A stretch of DNA of 64,000 nucleotides from SH-MAG3 sp035461245 (GTDB lineage: Bacteria > Gemmatimonadota > Gemmatimonadetes > Longimicrobiales > RSA9): assembly GCA_035461245.1 (NCBI GenBank), contig DATHVP010000100.1, forward strand, positions 13,345 to 77,344, given 5' to 3'. Below the pieces are notes generated by a model. That model ran no database searches. It was not told the origin of the DNA and worked only from the letters and a program-made list of their open reading frames with translations. The position numbers and the translations under genes were made by a program. Position 1 is the stretch's first letter. Every line of letters begins with the position of its first letter. Below are positions 43,881 through 52,494 of the stretch, piece by piece.

Positions 43881-43895
43881 CTTTGCAGTATAAAG
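43881..43895. promoter_or_regulatory. Candidate operator site 1 of the permease/regulator promoter
   Basis: TACTTTGCAGTATAAAGC contains CTTT and AAAG halves around a 7-base centre. On the minus strand it contains TATACT, a minus-10-like box for the permease gene, about 80 bases before its start. It resembles site 2 (43943-43959). Confidence 0.45.
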
Positions 43896-43922
43896 CAGCC
43901 CCGGCAGAATGTCCAGAGCCGC

Positions 43923-43944
43923 CCCATACACGATCCCCATACAC
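43923..43944. repeat. GTGTATGGGGAT-type repeat, copy 2
   Basis: On the minus strand the sequence reads GTGTATGGGGAT then CGTGTATGGGG, the same double word seen at 27338 and 60333. It sits between the two operator-like sites of the permease promoter. Confidence 0.6.
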
Positions 43945-43959
43945 TTTACACTATAAAGT
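43943..43959. promoter_or_regulatory. Candidate operator site 2: ACTTTA-CACTA-TAAAGT
   Basis: A perfect 6-base inverted repeat with a 5-base centre, 37 bases before the 43997 gene start and about 140 before the permease start. The centre on the minus strand includes TATAGT, a minus-10-like box. The divergent operon encodes a winged-helix regulator (44598-44993), the natural candidate to bind it. Confidence 0.55.
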
Positions 43960-43996
43960 ACTTGACCCCCGGCCCGCCACAGCTTATCCTTACACC

Positions 43997-44605
43997 ATGA
44001 CATCGCCACTGCGCCAACCGAGCGAGCAGCCCATCGCGCTGCACGAACGCGCCATGGACGACCTGCGCTTCATCCGCGGGACCATGGAGCGGGCGGGTTC
44101 ATTCACGGCCGTGCCGGGCTGGGGCGGCGTGGGCATGGGCGTGACGGCCCTCATCGCGGCACCCATCGCGTGGCAGCAGCCGACGCCCGGCCGCTGGCTG
44201 GCCGTGTGGCTGATTACGGCCCTCGTCGCCGGAATCATCGCCGGTGGGACCATGGCGTTGAAGGCGCGGCGTGCGCGGGTATCCCTGGTGACGGGCCCGG
44301 GTCGCAAGTTCTTCCTGAGCTTCCTGCCGCCGCTGGGGGTGGCCGTGGCACTGACGGCGGCGCTGTATGCCCACGGCGCGGTGGCGCTGCTGCCGGGGCT
44401 GTGGCTGCTGAGCTACGGCGCGGCGGTGATGACGGCGGGCACGTTCTCCGTGCGGGCGGTGCCGCAGATGGGCATCGGCTTCATGGTGCTGGGCGCTGCC
44501 GCGCTGGCGACGCCGGCGGCGTGGGGCGACGCGTGGATGGCCGCCGGCTTCGGCGTCCTGGAGATCGGCTTCGGCCTGGTCATCGCGAGGCGTCACGGTG
44601 GCTAG
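43997..44605 (+). CDS. Membrane protein of the permease-regulator locus, unknown
   Basis: A 202-residue protein: a soluble N-terminus of about 40 residues (LHERAMDDLRFIRGTMERAGSFTAVPGWGG) followed by six helices with short loops. The N-terminal stretch DLRFIRGTMERAGSFTAVPG is one I associate with proteins next to PadR/winged-helix regulators in Acidobacteriota and Gemmatimonadota, though no domain name comes to mind. The stop overlaps the regulator start by 8 bases. It diverges from the ADOP permease and likely forms one regulatory unit with it. Confidence 0.75.
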   Translation: MTSPLRQPSEQPIALHERAMDDLRFIRGTMERAGSFTAVPGWGGVGMGVTALIAAPIAWQQPTPGRWLAVWLITALVAGIIAGGTMALKARRARVSLVTGPGRKFFLSFLPPLGVAVALTAALYAHGAVALLPGLWLLSYGAAVMTAGTFSVRAVPQMGIGFMVLGAAALATPAAWGDAWMAAGFGVLEIGFGLVIARRHGG

Positions 44606-44993
44606 GAGCAACGCGGCTCGTCACGAGCCGGAACCGGAGCGGGAGGAGGATGCACCCTTGCCTCGCACACAGGGGCGGAAGAAGTCGCGCCGGGAGAGCC
44701 CGGTGGAGCTGGATCGCGTCATTCACGAGCGCGTCCGCCTCGCCATCGTCAGCGCGCTGGCCGGCGCCGACGCCCTGAGCTTCAACGAACTGAAGGACCT
44801 GCTCGGCATCACCGACGGCAACCTCAGCGTGCATGCACGGCGCCTGGAGGAGGCCGGCTTCGTCACGTGTGAGAAGTCGTTCGTCGATCGGGTCCCGCGC
44901 ACGCAGTACAGCCTCACCGCCGCAGGGCGCGCCGCCCTGGACGATTACCTCAACCATATGGAATCGCTGATCCGACGGGTCCGCGAGGGCTAG
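44598..44993 (+). CDS. Winged-helix transcriptional regulator (MarR/ArsR-like)
   Basis: A 131-residue DNA-binding protein with a basic N-terminal tail of about 35 residues, then a winged helix: RVRLAIVSALAGADALSFNELKDLLGITDGNLSVHARRLEEAGFVTCEK, where LSVHARRLE is the recognition helix, and the wing VDRVPRTQYSLTAAGRAAL. A C-terminal helix probably dimerises. The GTG start overlaps the previous gene by 8 bases. It likely represses its own operon and the divergent permease through the ACTTTA/TAAAGT sites near 43.9 kb; this is inference. Confidence 0.88.
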   Translation: MARSNAARHEPEPEREEDAPLPRTQGRKKSRRESPVELDRVIHERVRLAIVSALAGADALSFNELKDLLGITDGNLSVHARRLEEAGFVTCEKSFVDRVPRTQYSLTAAGRAALDDYLNHMESLIRRVREG

Positions 44994-45035
44994 CCCCTGC
45001 CCACCCCGTCCGCGTCCAGTCCGGAGGAAGACTTT

Positions 45036-45698
45036 ATGACACAAAGAGCTTGGCCGACCGGCCCCCAACCCCTCACGCCGCGGCATACGGCCATCATCAT
45101 GGACGGGAACGGGCGCTGGGCGCAGGCGCGGCGGCTGCCGCGGACTGCCGGGCACCAGGCCGGGGCGGGTGCGGTGCGCCGCACCATCGAGGCGGCGCCA
45201 TCGCTGGGCATCGAGGCGCTGACGCTCTACGCATTTTCCGAGGACAACTGGCAGCGGCCGCGGCTGGAGGTGCAGGCGCTGATGCGGCTGCTGCAGACAT
45301 ACCTGCGCAACGAGACGGCGCGGTGCGTCGGGGAGGGTGTCCGGCTGGGAGTCATCGGCCGGCGGGATCGGCTGCCGGCGGCGCTGTGCGAGGCCATCGC
45401 GCAGGCGGAGGAGGCGACGTCGCACGGGACCACGCTCCACCTGCGCCTGGCCATCGACTACTCGGCGCGGGCGGCCATAGCCCGGGGGGACGCGCCGCTG
45501 CCCGATGTGGACCTCCTCATCCGCACCGGCGGCGAGCAGCGCCTGAGCGACTTCCTCCTCCGTGAGTGCGCGTACGCGGAACTGTACTTCACGGCGACGC
45601 CGTGGCCGGAGTTCGACGGCGACGCGCTGGCGGCTGCGGTGGCGGAGTTCAGCGGACGGCAGCGGCGCTTCGGCGCGCTGACGGCGGTGGCCTCATGA
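45036..45698 (+). CDS. uppS: Polyprenyl diphosphate synthase (UppS-like), shortened
   Basis: A 220-residue cis-prenyltransferase. It has the catalytic loop IIMDGNGRWAQ (Asp23), the GHQAG phosphate contact region, YAFSEDNWQRP, and the C-terminal diphosphate site DLLIRTGGEQRLSDFLL followed by YAELYFTATPWPEF. It makes the undecaprenyl phosphate carrier for peptidoglycan precursors. It is about 30-40 residues shorter than usual because LRLAIDYSARAAIA runs almost directly into DAPLPDVDLLIRTGGE, whereas normal enzymes have a helical segment there. The active-site residues are kept. Its ATGA overlap with the DUF4173 gene couples them. Confidence 0.88.
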   Translation: MTQRAWPTGPQPLTPRHTAIIMDGNGRWAQARRLPRTAGHQAGAGAVRRTIEAAPSLGIEALTLYAFSEDNWQRPRLEVQALMRLLQTYLRNETARCVGEGVRLGVIGRRDRLPAALCEAIAQAEEATSHGTTLHLRLAIDYSARAAIARGDAPLPDVDLLIRTGGEQRLSDFLLRECAYAELYFTATPWPEFDGDALAAAVAEFSGRQRRFGALTAVAS

Positions 45699-47188
45699 GC
45701 GCGCCTGCACGCATCCGCGACGCCGCCCTTGGCGGCGCCCTGGGGCTGGGCCTGCTGGCCGACCTCATCATCCGCGCGGACGGCCGGCCGGGTCTGAACG
45801 TGCTGCTCTGGGCGCTGGCGGGCGCCGGCGTGCTGTGGCTGCTGTCAGGCCGTCGTGGGGCGCCTGTCTCACGGGAGACGTGGTGGCTGGTGGGCGCCGC
45901 CGTCGGGTTTGCCACGCTGCTGGTCCTCCGCGACGCCGACGCGCTGGCCGTCTTCTGCCTCTTCGCGGGGCTGGTGCTGCTGGGCTTCGCCGCGGGCCGC
46001 GGCGCCCGGGCGTGGGCGCTGCAGGCGCACATCGTGGACGTCGTCGCAGGGGCGGTGCGTGTGGCCGGGCTCATCGTGCTGGGCCCGCTGGGCTGGGGTC
46101 TCGGCCCGGCCCGGGAGCCGGCGCCGCAATCTGCCGCCGGCGCACCGGCATGGCCCCGTCATGCCCGGGTGCTGGCCCGGGGCACGGCCATGGCCCTGCC
46201 GCCGCTGCTGGTGCTGACGGGGCTCCTCGCCTCGGCGGATCCCGTCTTCGAGCAGGTGCTGCACGCCGCGTTCTTCGGCGGCTTCGAGTCGCTGATCGAG
46301 CACGTGCTGTTCACCGGCATCATCGCGTGGTTCACCGTCGGCTACCTCCGGGCGTACCTGGTGGGCGACGACGTCGCCATGGACCGCGTGCACCTGCCCC
46401 GCCCCGGGCTGGCGCCGGCGGAGGTGGCGGTGGCGCTGTCGCTGCTGAACGTGCTGTTCGTCGTGTTCCTGGCGGTGCAGGTGCGCTACCTGTTCGGCGG
46501 TGCGGGGCTGGTGGAAGCGACCACCGGCCTCAGCTACGCGGAATACGCGCGACGGGGGTTCTTCGAGCTCGTCACCGCCGCCGCCCTCGTCGTGCCCGTA
46601 CTGCTCATCGCCGACTGGGCCGCCGACGACAGTCGCCATCGCCCCTTCCTCCGCGTGACGTCCACCCTCCTCGTCCTGCTCCTCGCCGGCGTGCTGGCCT
46701 CCGCGGCGTACCGCATGCGGCTGTACCAGGCCGCATACGGCCTCACGGAGCAGCGCCTCTACGTCAGCGTGTTCATGGTCTGGCTCACGGGCGTGCTGGT
46801 GCTGCTGGCGGCTACCGTGCTGCGCGGCCGGCGACGTGGCTTTGCCTTCGCCGCCGTCGCCGGCGGGCTGGCGTGCATCGCCGCGCTGCACGTGCTGAAC
46901 CCCCACGCCCTCATCGCCCGCGTCAACATCAGCCGCGCCGAGGCCGGCGCCGAGGTGGACGGCCGCTACCTGGGCACGCTGAGCGCCGACGCCGTGCCGG
47001 AGCTGCTGGCGCAGCTGCCCGCGCTGCCGGGCGAGGAACAGTGTCGCGTGGCGACAATGCTGGAGGAGCGCTGGACCGGCGAACGGCCCGGCGGCTGGCG
47101 CAGCTGGAACCTGAGCGACGCCCGGGCCCGCCGCCTCCTGGCCGGGTTCACGCCGCCGGCGGCATGCGGCGCAGTGGCAGCGCAGTAA
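45695..47188 (+). CDS. DUF4173 polytopic membrane protein
   Basis: A 497-residue protein with about 12 helices. The DUF4173 marks are LLNVLFVVFLAVQVRYLFGG, then GLSYAEYARRGFFELVTAAALVVPVLL and AYRMRLYQAAYGLTEQRLYVSVFMVWL. A short C-terminal extracytoplasmic domain follows (INISRAEAG-like VNISRAEAGAEVDGRYLGTLSADAVPEL). Function is unknown. The start overlaps the uppS stop by 4 bases (ATGA), so an envelope role is possible. It converges with the next gene. Confidence 0.88.
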   Translation: MSAPARIRDAALGGALGLGLLADLIIRADGRPGLNVLLWALAGAGVLWLLSGRRGAPVSRETWWLVGAAVGFATLLVLRDADALAVFCLFAGLVLLGFAAGRGARAWALQAHIVDVVAGAVRVAGLIVLGPLGWGLGPAREPAPQSAAGAPAWPRHARVLARGTAMALPPLLVLTGLLASADPVFEQVLHAAFFGGFESLIEHVLFTGIIAWFTVGYLRAYLVGDDVAMDRVHLPRPGLAPAEVAVALSLLNVLFVVFLAVQVRYLFGGAGLVEATTGLSYAEYARRGFFELVTAAALVVPVLLIADWAADDSRHRPFLRVTSTLLVLLLAGVLASAAYRMRLYQAAYGLTEQRLYVSVFMVWLTGVLVLLAATVLRGRRRGFAFAAVAGGLACIAALHVLNPHALIARVNISRAEAGAEVDGRYLGTLSADAVPELLAQLPALPGEEQCRVATMLEERWTGERPGGWRSWNLSDARARRLLAGFTPPAACGAVAAQ

Positions 47189-47232
47189 GGGGCGGCTGAC
47201 GGATGTCTGGGCCCCGTCGGCCGCCGCGGTCC

Positions 47233-48195
47233 TCAGGGTGCGCCTGTCAGCGCCTCCCACACGAGGCGTGAGATATCCACGGCGACGGCGTTGGCGGCGG
47301 CGGTTGTCGCGATGCCTCGCGTCAGTACCGTGAGCACGTAGGGCGCCCGGCCATCGGGGAAGACGATGGCGCCGTCATGGCGGTGGCCGGTGATGGAGCC
47401 GGTCTTGTTCGCGACGCGCACGCCAGCCGGCACACCGGCGGGGATCTGCGTCCGGAACTGCTGCGCCTCGAGGATCTCGAGCATGGCGTCGCACGACGCC
47501 TGCGAGTGGATCTCGCAGCGGGCGATCACCTCGAGCGTGCGCGCCAGCGAGGCAGCGGTGGCCATGTTGTTCATGCCCGCGGCGAAGGCGGGGTTATCGG
47601 ACACGCCACGCAGCACGATCATGTCCCCCGCACCCAGCCGAACCATCGTCGCCTGCACGCTGTCTGCCGTGACAACGTCAATGAGGATGTTCGTGGCCAG
47701 GTTCGACGAGATCACGCTCATGCCGGTGGCGAGCCGGCGCAGCGACATGGTCTGCCCGAGACGCTCGATGATCTCCGTGTCGCGATCGCTGCCGAGGGTG
47801 TATCGGCTGCCGTCGGCAATACTGGTGAACTGGTTGTTGACGACGACGGAGTCGTCCGCCGCGAACCGGCCCGCGTCCACCTGCCGGAACAGTTCGATGA
47901 GCACCGGCACCTTCATGGTGCTGGCGGCGTGCATGCTCACGTCGCCATTGATGGCCAGCCGTCGCCCCGTCGCCAGGTCTACCAGCGCCACGCCCACCTC
48001 GCCGGTGGGCTCTGCCGCCACGCGTGCGCGCAGCGCTGCCTCCAGGCGCGTGAGGACAGCTTGTTCCGTCGGCGTTGGGTCGGCCTGCTGCGCCGCTGCG
48101 TCCGGCGCTGCTGCCAGCAGTGCGCCGAGACCGACGACGAGGCGGGCGCGCCCGGCCCACGGGATGCGAGTGGCGGGCGTGCGTTGAGTGAGCAT
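47233..48195 (-). CDS. Class A beta-lactamase-fold serine hydrolase
   Basis: A 320-residue exported protein with a signal peptide ending APDAAAQ. Active-site motifs: STMK (nucleophile Ser and Lys), SSN in place of SDN, and NKTGSITGHRHDGA (KTG box). The omega-loop region reads VLRGVSDNPAFAAGMNN, without the clear Glu of ExxLN, so deacylation of penicillins may be weak. It may be a true beta-lactamase of the PF13354 type or a D,D-peptidase-like enzyme. ATG 48195 follows AGGAG; the upstream extension to 48543 is antisense to the sigma factor gene. Confidence 0.82.
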   Translation of the reverse strand: MLTQRTPATRIPWAGRARLVVGLGALLAAAPDAAAQQADPTPTEQAVLTRLEAALRARVAAEPTGEVGVALVDLATGRRLAINGDVSMHAASTMKVPVLIELFRQVDAGRFAADDSVVVNNQFTSIADGSRYTLGSDRDTEIIERLGQTMSLRRLATGMSVISSNLATNILIDVVTADSVQATMVRLGAGDMIVLRGVSDNPAFAAGMNNMATAASLARTLEVIARCEIHSQASCDAMLEILEAQQFRTQIPAGVPAGVRVANKTGSITGHRHDGAIVFPDGRAPYVLTVLTRGIATTAAANAVAVDISRLVWEALTGAP

Positions 48196-48266
48196 GGCGG
48201 CTCCTGGTTCGGTGGGATTCCGTGGCAAATAGAAGGCGGACCCGCCATCCTGTCCAGCACGCCGAT

Positions 48267-49454
48267 TCACAGCAGCCAGGCCAGCACGATGGTGGCGCCG
48301 CCCAGCGCCGAGCCCACGGCAAAGCCCAGCCGGGCGTGAAGCCGCCGGCGGCGGTGCTCCGCGGCGGCGGCCACCGGGTCCTCTTCTGCTTCCGCCGCCC
48401 GGCGCCGGGCGGTGATGCGCGGCAGCCACACGAAATGCGCGCCGAAGAAGCAGCCCATCATGAGGGCGAACCCGATGGTTGCGACCAAAGGCGTCGGCCG
48501 GACCAGCATGGCGCCGATGAACCCCAGGACCGCGACGCCGCACACCACGCCGACGCCGATGACGCCGCGTCGCTCTTCGTCGTCCCGGGCGAGGCGGAGC
48601 TGGTCCCGCGTGCCGTAGACGAGGGCACCGATGCCGCCGGCGAGGCCAGCCAGTGCACTGAACGCGGCGGCGCCCGTAAGGCCGACGAGCCCGCCCATGC
48701 CCGGCACGCTGGACAGCCAGCCCGGCGCCGCGACACCTGACGTTGCGCCACCGACCGTGACCCCGCCACCGCTGGTGGTCGCCTTGCCGGCTGCGCCCAC
48801 CATCGCCGCGCTGGCAGCGGCGGGCGCCACGATGGACGCGATGCCGGCCATGACGGCGGCGGTGAAGGCGGTGCCCGGCGCGCTCCGTTCCGCGACGTCG
48901 CCCAGGATGGTGCGGAGCCGACCGCGGGCCCGGGACAGGCGCTGCCGCACCGCCGTCTCCGACAGGTCCAGCAGGGCCGCCACCTGCGCGGCGCTCTGCC
49001 CCTCGCGGTAGTACAGCACCACCACCTCCCGGGCGGAGGGCGGCAGTGCCGCCAGTGCCCGCTCCAGTGCCGCCCGCTCCTCGGCCGCGACGAGCTGCTG
49101 CGCCGCATCCGGCCGCGGGTCGGCGGCGGCGGCGAGGAGTGCATCGGCATCGGATTCAAAGCGCCTGCGATGTCGCACGCGGGCGCGCAACGCCTGGTGC
49201 GCCCGGTTGCGCGTGATCTGGCGCAGCCACGGCAGGAAGGAGTTCGGGTCCCGCAGCCGCCGCAGGTCCCGCCACGCCATGAGGTAGACCTCCTGCGCGA
49301 CGTCGCGGCTCAGCTCCATGTCACGCAGGATGGCCAGCGTGATGGACGTCACCGTGCTCGACGTCGCGTCCACCAGCCGGGCGAAGGCGCGGCTGTCGCC
49401 CCGGGCCGCCGCCGTGACGTCCGGCGCGAGATGCAGGGCCGGCGCGCCGTTCAT
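48267..49454 (-). CDS. ECF sigma factor with C-terminal membrane domain
   Basis: A 395-residue protein. Residues 12-80 are sigma region 2 (GDSRAFARLVDATSSTVTSITLAILRD...AQEVYLMAWRDLRRL), 130-190 sigma region 4 (LPPSAREVVVLYYREGQSAAQVAALLDLSETAVRQRLSRARGRLR). Beyond 200 is a Gly/Ala-rich linker and four to five hydrophobic segments, ending ALGGATIVLAWLL. A fused membrane region suggests that the factor is held at the membrane and released, or that the tail serves as its own anti-sigma. The start overlaps the upstream hydrolase stop by 4 bases. Confidence 0.85.
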   Translation of the reverse strand: MNGAPALHLAPDVTAAARGDSRAFARLVDATSSTVTSITLAILRDMELSRDVAQEVYLMAWRDLRRLRDPNSFLPWLRQITRNRAHQALRARVRHRRRFESDADALLAAAADPRPDAAQQLVAAEERAALERALAALPPSAREVVVLYYREGQSAAQVAALLDLSETAVRQRLSRARGRLRTILGDVAERSAPGTAFTAAVMAGIASIVAPAAASAAMVGAAGKATTSGGGVTVGGATSGVAAPGWLSSVPGMGGLVGLTGAAAFSALAGLAGGIGALVYGTRDQLRLARDDEERRGVIGVGVVCGVAVLGFIGAMLVRPTPLVATIGFALMMGCFFGAHFVWLPRITARRRAAEAEEDPVAAAAEHRRRRLHARLGFAVGSALGGATIVLAWLL

Positions 49455-50419
49455 CGGGCCTCCAGGAAAGCGCGCACGGTGGCATGCAGGAAGTCCGGGT
49501 CGTCCAGCATGATGAAATGGCGCGCATCGTCCGCCGCGACGACGCGTGCGTCAGGCACCTTCGAGAGCTGGCCGCGGTACCGGTCCAGCATGGTCGCACG
49601 CAGCTCCGCGGGCATGCCGCCTGCCGCCATGAAGAGGAGCACCGGCGACGTGATGCGTGCGACGTCGTCCCTGATGTCCGTCGTCATCATCTCGGCCACC
49701 GCGCGTCCCGCCGTGGCCGGATCCGACGCGGCACCCCACTGCCCACCGCGTGTGTGCCACGCCGTGTCCCGGGCCTGCTGTGTCAGCGCCATCCGCGTCT
49801 GTGCAGCGAGGGCGTCCATGCTCATGCCACTGAAGATAACGCGGGTGGCCTCCGCCTGCGCCGTCGCCTGCGTCGCCGTCATGGTGGTGTCGCCGAGGGC
49901 GGTGAGGAACGGCACGCCGTCCACCGCGATGACAGCGCCCACCAGGTCCGGCGCCGTGGCCGCCGTCCACAGCGCCAGGAACCCGCCAAGCGAGTGGCCC
50001 ATGAGCACCGGCTGATCCAACTCGTGATCGCGGATGTAGGCGATGAGCGCGTCCCGCGTGGTGGCCAGGTACGGGTCGGCGCCCGTGGGCGGCACGCCCG
50101 CGAAGCCGGCCAGCGTGAGGACGTGCAGCTCGTATTCATCCCGGAGCGCTGCCACGGTGGCGTCCCAGACGTCGCCGCCGGAGAGCAGGCCCGGGATCAG
50201 GATCATGGGTCGGCCGGCGCCGGTGCGCGTCACGGCAAAGGGCGCGGTCTGTTGCGCGCGGGCGGCGGCCGCGGTGCCGGGCTGGGCGGCGGCCGCACCC
50301 GCGTGGGCTGCGCCGGTTGAGGGCATGGTCTCCTCCGGACTCGCCACGGCGCCCGGTGGGGCGGTGGCGATCAGGCTGACGAGCGCTACGGCGGCGGTGC
50401 GGGCAAGGCTGCATGTCAT
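49451..50419 (-). CDS. Exported alpha/beta hydrolase
   Basis: About 322 residues. A signal peptide (SLARTAAVALVSLIATAPPGAVA) is followed by an Ala/Gly-rich linker, then an alpha/beta-hydrolase domain: MILIPGLLSGGDVW (oxyanion), the nucleophile elbow LMGHSLGGFLALW, an acid near SPVLLFMAAGG, and His in VAADDARHFIMLDDPD. ATG 50419 has GGAG six bases upstream; an ATG at 50431 is also possible. It is translationally coupled to the ECF sigma factor gene (4-base overlap), so its product may be an output or a sensor input of that factor. Substrate unknown. Confidence 0.8.
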   Translation of the reverse strand: MTCSLARTAAVALVSLIATAPPGAVASPEETMPSTGAAHAGAAAAQPGTAAAARAQQTAPFAVTRTGAGRPMILIPGLLSGGDVWDATVAALRDEYELHVLTLAGFAGVPPTGADPYLATTRDALIAYIRDHELDQPVLMGHSLGGFLALWTAATAPDLVGAVIAVDGVPFLTALGDTTMTATQATAQAEATRVIFSGMSMDALAAQTRMALTQQARDTAWHTRGGQWGAASDPATAGRAVAEMMTTDIRDDVARITSPVLLFMAAGGMPAELRATMLDRYRGQLSKVPDARVVAADDARHFIMLDDPDFLHATVRAFLEAR

Positions 50420-50528
50420 GGCGATCTCCATTCGTTGACGGGCGACGTCGTGACGCCCTCGGGAACGGAGTAGCCGGATGGGCCGGATGTGTGACACCCC
50501 TCGTGCGCCACGGAAATCCCCACGCCCG

Positions 50529-52187
50529 TCACGGCTTCAGCGCCAGCTCCCGCTCCACACCGATGGCCGCCAGGAAATCCGTGTCATGACTCACCACCAG
50601 CAGTGCGCCGTCCCATTCCCGCAGCGCCGCTTCCAGCGCCTGCATGGCGTCCAGGTCCAGGTGGTTGGTGGGCTCGTCCAGGATGAGCAGCGAAGGCGCC
50701 GTGGCGCCGCCCATGGCGCAGGCCAGCGCGGCGCGCAGCCGCTCGCCGCCGCTGAGGGTGGCCACAGGCTGCAGCGCGGCCTTGTCGGAAAAGAGGAACC
50801 GGGCCAGCGCATGGCGCGCCGCCGACGGCTCCATGGACGGGTGCGCACTGCGGAAGCTGTCCAGCACGGTACCCGCGAGTTCATCCCCATCGCCCCCGCC
50901 GGACGCGGCCGAACGCCCGACTGGCGCAGCTTCCTGCCCGAGGTATGCCACCTCGTCGTCCGGCACGCGACGCACAGTGCCGCCGTCCACGGAGGACCTG
51001 CCTGCTGCGACGCGGAGCAGCGTGCTCTTGCCGCTGCCGTTGGGCCCTGTGACCGCCACGCGCTCCGGCCCCACCATGCGCAGGGAGACACCGGCGAGGA
51101 CGGGGACGGCCGCAGCGTCGTAAGACACCGTCACGTCGTCCAGCTCCAGCACCGTGCGGCCGGCGGCGAGGCCGGTGGATGGCAGGGAAAAGCGTGGCGC
51201 CACCCGTTCCTCGACGCGACGCCGGGCGTCCTGCGCGCGACGTCGTCGCTCCTCCACCTCGCGCTCGGTGACGGCGCGTACCCGGGCGCCCGTGGCCTCC
51301 GCGTTCGCGCGACGGCCGTTCAGCAGGATCTTCGGCATGTTGGCGGTGGCGCGACTGCGTCGGCCCTGCGCGTCACGGTGTTCCTGCCGCTCGCGGACTT
51401 CCTGCGCCGCCCTGCGCGCGCGCCGCAGCTCCGCCCGGGCGCTGTCCAGTTCACGGGCCGCCGCCGCGTCATCGGCGTCGCGCCGGGCACGGTATGCGTC
51501 GTAGTCGCCGCCATAGACGCGGAGGCCCAGCGACGACAGTTCGACGATGCGGTGCATGCGCCGCAGCAGCGCACGGTCGTGGCTCACGCACAGCAGCCCG
51601 CCCGTCCACTGCTCCACAAAGTCGTACAGGGCGGCTCGACTCGCGGCGTCGAGATGGTTGGTGGGCTCGTCCAGCAGCAGCAGGTCCGCTCGCGACAGCG
51701 CCAGCGCCGCCAGCGCCACGCGCGTCGCCTCGCCGCCACTCACCGCGCCGACGGGCCGGTCCAGTGGCAGGCGCGCCAGGCCGAACCGGGCCAGCGTCGC
51801 GGCGGCACGCTCCGGCAGGTCCCATTCGTCGCCGACGCACTCCAGGTCAGCGACGTCGGCCGCGCCCGACTCCAGGCGGCGCAACGCGCGCAGCCGCTCA
51901 TCGATCCCCAGGAGCACGGCCAGCGTCGCGCCCGGCGGCGGCCGGAACTCCTGCGGCAGCACGGCGACGATGCCAGCGCGGTGGACGGACCCGGACGTGG
52001 GCTCGAGTTCGCCTGCCAGCAGGCGCAGGAGCGTGGTCTTGCCGGAGCCGTTGGGCCCGACGAGACCGGTGCGTTCCCGGCCGAAGGCCAGGGAGACGTC
52101 AGTGAGGAGCGCGCGGCCGTCAGCCGGCGCGTACGTCAGTCGCTCTGCGACAATGCGGGCATCGCCCGCGGAGGATGTGGATGGCAT
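50529..52187 (-). CDS. ABC-F family ATPase
   Basis: A 552-residue soluble protein with two ABC cassettes and no membrane domain. Cassette 1: GPNGSGKTTLL, VSGGEATRVAL, LLLLDEPTNHLD. A basic, helical linker of about 80 residues (REVEERRRRAQDARRRVEE) is the P-site tRNA-interaction motif region. Cassette 2: GPNGSGKSTLL, LSGGERLRAAL, LLILDEPTNHLD. ABC-F proteins act on the ribosome, in translation quality control or antibiotic protection. The basic patch RSRATANMPKILLNGRRANAE is typical of the subgroup with Msr/Vga/Uup neighbours. ATG 52187; the frame further upstream lies in the divergent promoter. Confidence 0.9.
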   Translation of the reverse strand: MPSTSSAGDARIVAERLTYAPADGRALLTDVSLAFGRERTGLVGPNGSGKTTLLRLLAGELEPTSGSVHRAGIVAVLPQEFRPPPGATLAVLLGIDERLRALRRLESGAADVADLECVGDEWDLPERAAATLARFGLARLPLDRPVGAVSGGEATRVALAALALSRADLLLLDEPTNHLDAASRAALYDFVEQWTGGLLCVSHDRALLRRMHRIVELSSLGLRVYGGDYDAYRARRDADDAAAARELDSARAELRRARRAAQEVRERQEHRDAQGRRSRATANMPKILLNGRRANAEATGARVRAVTEREVEERRRRAQDARRRVEERVAPRFSLPSTGLAAGRTVLELDDVTVSYDAAAVPVLAGVSLRMVGPERVAVTGPNGSGKSTLLRVAAGRSSVDGGTVRRVPDDEVAYLGQEAAPVGRSAASGGGDGDELAGTVLDSFRSAHPSMEPSAARHALARFLFSDKAALQPVATLSGGERLRAALACAMGGATAPSLLILDEPTNHLDLDAMQALEAALREWDGALLVVSHDTDFLAAIGVERELALKP

Positions 52188-52494
52188 GCGGATACACTCC
52201 GGTCCAGTCGGTTGTCGTTGGGTGAACACCGAACTGGATCTTCCGCATGCGTCGTCCTGGATGAGGTCCCGTACCCGCCGGTCCGGCGCGGGCGCCGCCG
52301 TGGGTGAGGGAACGATCGCCAGGGGGGCGGGCGCTGTCAACGCCCGCGATGCCCCGGCACATCAGGCATTCCCCCACGTGGAAGGGGTGCCCTGCCCTGC
52401 TGCGTACCGGCCGACGGCGAGCCACCGTGGAAGGTGACACCAAGGCCGCAACCGGATGGCGGAAGGCAGGATCCTCGTTCACCACGGGGGGCGG

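Noticed and set aside
47233..48543. A longer beta-lactamase-fold protein starting at 48543
   Set aside because: The extension overlaps the sigma factor gene in another frame; ATG 48195 has AGGAG and a proper signal peptide.
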